From contig NZ_JAUTAN010000001.1 in NCBI RefSeq assembly GCF_030818655.1, positions 2,852,001-2,916,000 of the forward strand: 64,000 bases of DNA, read 5' to 3'. Positions 60,462-64,000 of this stretch are shown here, in pieces. The position numbers and the translations under genes were made by a program. Source of the DNA: Nocardioides zeae. Its GTDB lineage: Bacteria > Actinomycetota > Actinomycetes > Propionibacteriales > Nocardioidaceae. Under the pieces are notes generated by a model that was given only the letters and a program-made list of their open reading frames with translations, ran no database searches and was not told the origin of the DNA. The number at the start of each line of letters is the position of its first letter. The first letter of the stretch is position 1.

Positions 60462-61084
60462 GAGACTGCTTCCTCCAGGGTGTGGGAGCTAACGGTGGGG
60501 TCGGTCGTGCGGTCACCGATGCGCGGGTGCGGGCGCGGACCGGTTGACGCCGCAGCGATGACCACGATCTCGTCGGAGCGAGGGGCATCGCCCACCCTCG
60601 CACTGATGGTCTGGTAGTGACTTCGGGTAGCAGCGTGCACCTTGTGCCAGAGCGGAACGCTCAGTTCCTCACCTGCCTCAGCACGTGTATCCGCGAAGCA
60701 GATGATCGACTCCCCTTCAAGAAACTCCCTCATGAGGTTGCCGAAGTACGGGGTGTGGATGAGCGCGCCCGCGTGCTCGATCTCGCCGGCGGTCCCGACG
60801 ATCGCGGCCTTTCCGAACGCCTCGATGTCATCCACCCTGCCCAGGGAGTCGAGGAGCAGGTCCGTGAGCAGCCGGGCCAGCACCGGGGCCACCCGCGCCT
60901 GCTCCTCGAGCAGGTCGGTCTCGACTCCGGTGCCCACCCAAGGATTGCGCAGCACGGCACCGACGCTCGCACGCCGGGCGGCCCGGTCGGGAACACGGCC
61001 CGCCTCCGTCACGACCTGGTCGACGTAGGTGACGACCTTGCGAAGCCCAATGTCTTCGTGGACGGGGCCATCAGTCTCTTGCAT
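60458..61084 (-). CDS. Amino acid synthesis family protein (DUF1185/PF06684), copy B
   Basis: A 208-residue paralogue of copy A with the same landmarks (LRKVVTYVDQVVTEAGRVP, RNPWVGTG, GKAAIVGTAGEIEHAGALIH, SHYQTISARVGDAPRSDEIV). The invariant GEIEH and H-Q/T-S-V-R-V-x-D-A-P segments are kept in both copies, so both may be active. The start MQETDG at 61084 is preferred over an in-frame ATG 30 nt upstream, which would put the start close to the operator at 61103. It is the first gene of the minus-strand operon. Confidence 0.82.
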   Translation of the reverse strand: MQETDGPVHEDIGLRKVVTYVDQVVTEAGRVPDRAARRASVGAVLRNPWVGTGVETDLLEEQARVAPVLARLLTDLLLDSLGRVDDIEAFGKAAIVGTAGEIEHAGALIHTPYFGNLMREFLEGESIICFADTRAEAGEELSVPLWHKVHAATRSHYQTISARVGDAPRSDEIVVIAAASTGPRPHPRIGDRTTDPTVSSHTLEEAVS

Positions 61085-61102
61085 GGCACAACACAATAGA
61101 GA

Positions 61103-61117
61103 TGCATGCAACAACCG
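61103..61117. promoter_or_regulatory. GntR operator candidate, copy 1
   Basis: TGCATGCAACAACCG lies 19 bp upstream of the first DUF1185 gene. It matches the second copy (61280-61294) at 14 of 15 positions and contains the palindrome TGCATGCA, as expected for a GntR-family site. Confidence 0.55.
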
Positions 61118-61279
61118 TCAACTAGCCCAGCGCTCTCCTGGCCGATTTCCCCCGCGACCTGCCTTCAGACTGCAGTCATTCTACGCCTCGGGACGCAGGT
61201 ACACCGACGCTTCTGGCCGCGTGGATCGTCCCAGCTACCGCCATTGACACCCTCGTGAGGGCCATGCATTACTGGTTCT

Positions 61280-61294
61280 TGCATGCATCAACCG
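61280..61294. promoter_or_regulatory. GntR operator candidate, copy 2
   Basis: TGCATGCATCAACCG, 20 bp upstream of the SnoaL-like gene. It is the direct repeat of copy 1 and includes TTGCATGCATCAA. The two copies flank the 230-bp divergent promoter region and would let one regulator control both operons. Confidence 0.55.
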
Positions 61295-61314
61295 CATCGA
61301 CCTGGAGGACATGG

Positions 61315-61740
61315 ATGCCCACCACCGACGCACGTCGCGCGACCATCCTCAATACCTGGGCGGCCGCCTGGGACCGCGGGGACGTCGATCAGCTCGACAC
61401 GCTCCTCAGTCCCGACTACCAGCGCCACAGCAACGGTCCAGGCATCCAGAGCCGTGACGCGTTCAAGGCCTCGATTACGGCATCGCGCTCCGCGTTCCCA
61501 GACCTGACCACCGTCATCGACTCGATCGTGATCGAAGGCGACGAAGCCGCCATCCGCTGGCACAGCACCGGCACGCATCAAAACGCCCTGCTCGGGGTGC
61601 CCGCGACCCACCGAAGCGTGGAAGTTTCCGGCGCCACGTTTGCCAGGTTCGAAGGCGACAGCATCGTCGAGGAGCACGTGACTTGGGACCCGCGGTCATT
61701 GCTCAGCGCCCTCGGGATCATCAGCGTCGGCCAGGACTGA
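61315..61740 (+). CDS. SnoaL-like / NTF2-fold protein
   Basis: A 141-residue SnoaL-like domain protein (ATILNTWAAAWDRGDVDQLD, IVIEGDEAAIRWHSTGTHQN, GVPATHRSVEVSGATFARFE). Members catalyse varied isomerisations, cyclisations or hydrolyses or serve as small-ligand binders. ATG 61315 follows GGAGG. It is the first gene of the plus-strand operon with the flavin reductase, GntR regulator and aldehyde dehydrogenase. The specific reaction is unknown. Confidence 0.8.
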   Translation: MPTTDARRATILNTWAAAWDRGDVDQLDTLLSPDYQRHSNGPGIQSRDAFKASITASRSAFPDLTTVIDSIVIEGDEAAIRWHSTGTHQNALLGVPATHRSVEVSGATFARFEGDSIVEEHVTWDPRSLLSALGIISVGQD

Positions 61741-61766
61741 CCACGAGAAGGACATCGGAGACCTCC

Positions 61767-62270
61767 ATGAACACCGCACTCACGAAGCCCGATCTCGACT
61801 TGATGAAGCAGGTCAACCGTCAATTCGTCACCGGTGTCACCGTCGTGACGACGCTGGACGACGAGACACCGAAGGGACTTGCCGTCAACGCGTTCTCGAG
61901 CATCTCGCTCGACCCCGCAACCGTGATGGTCTGCGTCCAGCACACCTCCAGCACCCACGACTGCCTCTTCCGCGCGTCCCACCTGGCGATCAACATCCTG
62001 TCGACCGGGCAGGTCGACGTCGTCAATCGTTTCGCCACCCGCTCTGACGACAAGTTCGCCGGCGTGGACTGGACGCCGGGCCCCTTCGGCAGCCCACTCA
62101 TCACCGGTAGCAGCGCCCAGATGGAGGTCGCGATCCGGGAGCGGCTGCGGGCAAGCACGCACACCGTGTTCATCTGCCGGGTCATCCACGTCGCCGTGAG
62201 CGAAGCGGACCCAATGATCTACAGCGCCGGCAGGTTCTTCGACGGTGGCGCACTCGCGCCGCTCGGCTGA
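61767..62270 (+). CDS. Flavin reductase (partner of the luciferase-type monooxygenase)
   Basis: A 167-residue flavin reductase domain protein (VNRQFVTGVTVVTTLDDETP, KGLAVNAFSSISLDPATVMV, LAINILSTGQVDVVNRFA). It should supply FMNH2 to the LLM oxygenase encoded at 56404 in the divergent operon. ATG 61767 follows GGAG. It differs clearly from the reductase at 43248, so each oxygenase has its own partner. Confidence 0.87.
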   Translation: MNTALTKPDLDLMKQVNRQFVTGVTVVTTLDDETPKGLAVNAFSSISLDPATVMVCVQHTSSTHDCLFRASHLAINILSTGQVDVVNRFATRSDDKFAGVDWTPGPFGSPLITGSSAQMEVAIRERLRASTHTVFICRVIHVAVSEADPMIYSAGRFFDGGALAPLG

Positions 62271-62325
62271 GCACCGGTCGGACACTTCCAGCATGGGCAG
62301 CGCACTACGGAGGGTGGAGCAACGA

Positions 62326-63018
62326 ATGAGCCGACCCCACGGCGAAGCCCCCCCATCGATCCAGGGACGCGTCATCGCCGCGATGCGCGAGCGCATCATC
62401 AGCGGATCGCTTGACGCCGGCGCGCTTCTCTCCGAGGTCGCGATCGCCGAGGAGTTCGGCGTCAGCCGAACCCCGGTGCGGGAAGCGCTGAAGCAACTCC
62501 AGACCGAGGGCCTGGTCGAGATCCGTCCTCGGGTCGGCACCTTCGTGACCTCCCCTTCGCGGCGCGAGATCACCGAGCTCTTCGAGATGAAGGAGCTCCT
62601 CGAGGGCGCCGCAGCCCGACTCCTCGCCCAGCGGGGAAGGGTGCCCGAGATAGACGAACTCCTGCTCAACCTCGAGGATGCGAATGAGGCTGTCGCCCGG
62701 GACAACCGGCGCTGGTACGCCGCGCTCGTCCAGGAGTTCCACCAGTTGCTGATCCGCGGCGCCGACAACAGCAAGCTAGAAGCTCACTACCGGACACTGA
62801 TGAACCAGCTCGCCTATCCAAGGCTGGTCACGACGTCCCTGTCCCAGCCCGGCCGCCCGCTGCAATCGGACCAGGAGCACCACCTCGTCCTCCAGCTGAT
62901 CATGGCCAAGGACGGCGACAGCGCCGAGCGCGTCATGCGCGAGCACGTGCGCGCCAGCCGCCGCGCGCTCTTCGCCGGCCTTCACCACGACCACCAGCAC
63001 GGCGCCCAGGCCCACTGA
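62326..63018 (+). CDS. GntR family transcriptional regulator (FCD/FadR type)
   Basis: A 230-residue regulator. The N-terminal winged HTH spans ~15-75 (QGRVIAAMRERIISGSLDAG; VSRTPVREALKQLQTEGLVE; RVGTFVTSPS). An all-helical FCD effector domain ends ... MREHVRASRRALFAGLHHD. I start it at ATG 62326, which has GGAGGGTGGAG in front; two earlier in-frame ATGs exist (62293 and one overlapping the reductase). It is the presumed regulator of both flanking operons through the TGCATGCA boxes. Confidence 0.87.
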   Translation: MSRPHGEAPPSIQGRVIAAMRERIISGSLDAGALLSEVAIAEEFGVSRTPVREALKQLQTEGLVEIRPRVGTFVTSPSRREITELFEMKELLEGAAARLLAQRGRVPEIDELLLNLEDANEAVARDNRRWYAALVQEFHQLLIRGADNSKLEAHYRTLMNQLAYPRLVTTSLSQPGRPLQSDQEHHLVLQLIMAKDGDSAERVMREHVRASRRALFAGLHHDHQHGAQAH

Positions 63019-63064
63019 ACCTCTCGCGTCTGCCATCGCCTCCCCGACGAAATCGGACTTCCTC

Positions 63065-64000
63065 ATGACCTCGACTCCCCAACGCACCCGCCTCATTCCA
63101 GCCACCGTCCACGGCACCATCGCTGCCCTCGACCCCGAACGCGGCCAGCACATCGCCGGCCGTGGTTTAGCCGCCGCCTCCGGTGCGACCTTCACCGTCG
63201 TCGACAAGGCCACAGGCGAACGTCTCGCAACCTTCGCCGACGCCGGCGCAACCGAGGCCAACGCGGCGGTCGACGCCGCCACCGAGGCATTTCCAGCCTG
63301 GGCGGCGACCCCGCCCCGGGTCCGCGGCGAGGCACTCCACCGAGCGTTCGAGCTGATGCGGGGCCGCGCCGACGAGCTCGCCGCGATCATCGCCGCCGAG
63401 AACGGAAAGTCACTCGCCGACGCTAGGGGAGAAGTCGCATACGCCGCAGAATTCTTCCGCTGGAACGCAGAAGAAGCGGTCCGTCCCGCCGGTGACTACG
63501 GCGAGTCCCCCGCTGGCGGCGCCCGCACGATCGTCACCTCCCACCCGGTCGGTGTAGCCGCTCTGGCGACCCCGTGGAACTTCCCGGCCGCGATGGCGAC
63601 CCGGAAGATCGGCCCCGCACTCGCCGCGGGTTGCACCGTCGTCCTCAAGCCCGCCGCGGAGACCCCTTTGACCGCTCTTGCGGTTGTCCGCATCCTCGAG
63701 GAGGCCGGCGTTCCCGCGGGGGTCGTCAATGTCGTCACCACCACCGACCCCGGGTCCGTCGTGGGCACCTGGCTCGCCGACGATCGGGTCCGCAAGATCT
63801 CCTTCACCGGCTCCACGGGCATCGGCCGGCTGCTGCTGCGTCAAGCCGCCGACCGCGTCGTGAACCCGTCCATGGAGCTGGGCGGCAACGCGCCTTTCGT
63901 TGTGGCGCCAGACGCCGACGTCGACGCTGCCGTTGCGGGCGCGATGGTTGCCAAGTTTCGCAACGGCGGCCAAGCGTGCACTGCCGCCAACTGCTTCTAC
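63065..64000 (+). CDS. Succinate-semialdehyde dehydrogenase-like ALDH (3' end outside window)
   Basis: The first 312 codons of an NAD(P)-dependent aldehyde dehydrogenase of the GabD class. Visible: TPWNFPAAMATRKIGPALAA, KPAAETPLTAL, cofactor loop FTGSTGIGRLLL, Glu in MELGGNAPFVV and catalytic Cys in GGQACTAANCF at the window edge. The N-terminus is about 25 residues longer than usual GabD. In pyridine-type catabolism succinate semialdehyde is the last pathway-specific intermediate, which this enzyme would convert to succinate; substrate by analogy. Confidence 0.85.
   Translation, partial: MTSTPQRTRLIPATVHGTIAALDPERGQHIAGRGLAAASGATFTVVDKATGERLATFADAGATEANAAVDAATEAFPAWAATPPRVRGEALHRAFELMRGRADELAAIIAAENGKSLADARGEVAYAAEFFRWNAEEAVRPAGDYGESPAGGARTIVTSHPVGVAALATPWNFPAAMATRKIGPALAAGCTVVLKPAAETPLTALAVVRILEEAGVPAGVVNVVTTTDPGSVVGTWLADDRVRKISFTGSTGIGRLLLRQAADRVVNPSMELGGNAPFVVAPDADVDAAVAGAMVAKFRNGGQACTAANCFY

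Overview
The window is very GC-rich and densely packed with short gene overlaps (mostly ATGA/GTGA) and frequent GTG starts. It carries a fused beta-ketoadipate enzyme (PcaD-PcaC) and a DUF4192 remnant, both typical of Actinobacteria. My best guess is a soil actinomycete of the Nocardioidaceae type; the family assignment is inference. There is no rRNA, no complete tRNA and no CRISPR array.

Layout: (1) 1-9749, an acyl-CoA catabolic island. It has a LIV-type ABC importer (livK-H-M-G-F), a TetR regulator, a two-hotdog thioesterase, a frameshifted acyl-CoA dehydrogenase, an acyl-CoA synthetase and a divergent enoyl-CoA hydratase fused to a biotinyl domain. Three similar 16-bp inverted repeats tie these promoters together. 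(2) 9808-11482, a decayed short-chain dehydrogenase and a six-helix membrane protein. (3) 11492-16204, the protocatechuate operon pcaH-G-B-L with a divergent IclR regulator.

(4) 16221-41504 is the centrepiece: a hybrid NRPS/PKS metallophore cluster built like yersiniabactin synthetase. An HMWP2-like NRPS (carrier-Cy-A-carrier-Cy-carrier, cysteine-type A domain) is divergent from a two-gene ABC transporter and a thioredoxin-reductase-like flavoenzyme. An HMWP1-like megasynthase (KS-AT-KR-ACP-Cy-PCP-C*-PCP-TE) follows a separate C-methyltransferase gene. A peptide/nickel-type importer with two ATPase domains in one chain completes the set. Three 15-bp Fur-superfamily 7-1-7 operators mark the three promoters. 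Their form, and the absence of IdeR/DmdR-type iron boxes at these promoters, makes zinc (Zur) control a serious alternative to iron control, as known for coelibactin. No salicylate synthase, aryl-AMP ligase, MbtH protein or phosphopantetheinyl transferase is present.

(5) 41617-44990, a two-component flavin monooxygenase (HpaB type plus reductase) with a divergent AraC regulator. (6) 45275-52923, a set matching the quinolone/quinaldine 'anthranilate' pathway (aqdABC / moq-hod-amq): FAD monooxygenase, kynurenine-formamidase-like hydrolase and cofactor-free 2,4-dioxygenase. It comes with a MarR regulator and, in the same operon, an RbsABC-type importer. A near-identical 14-bp operator occurs at both promoters.

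(7) 52924-56396, a scrappier accessory stretch with a tRNA 3'-end-like fragment, helically phased repeats, small proteins (one SHOCT) and a broken DUF4192 gene. (8) 56404-64000, a divergent catabolic cluster: luciferase-family monooxygenase, flavin reductase, two aldehyde dehydrogenases, an alpha/beta hydrolase, a tautomerase, two tandem DUF1185 proteins, a SnoaL-like protein and a GntR regulator with a duplicated 15-bp operator. The enzyme set resembles flavin-dependent ring opening of N-heteroaromatics such as pyridine.
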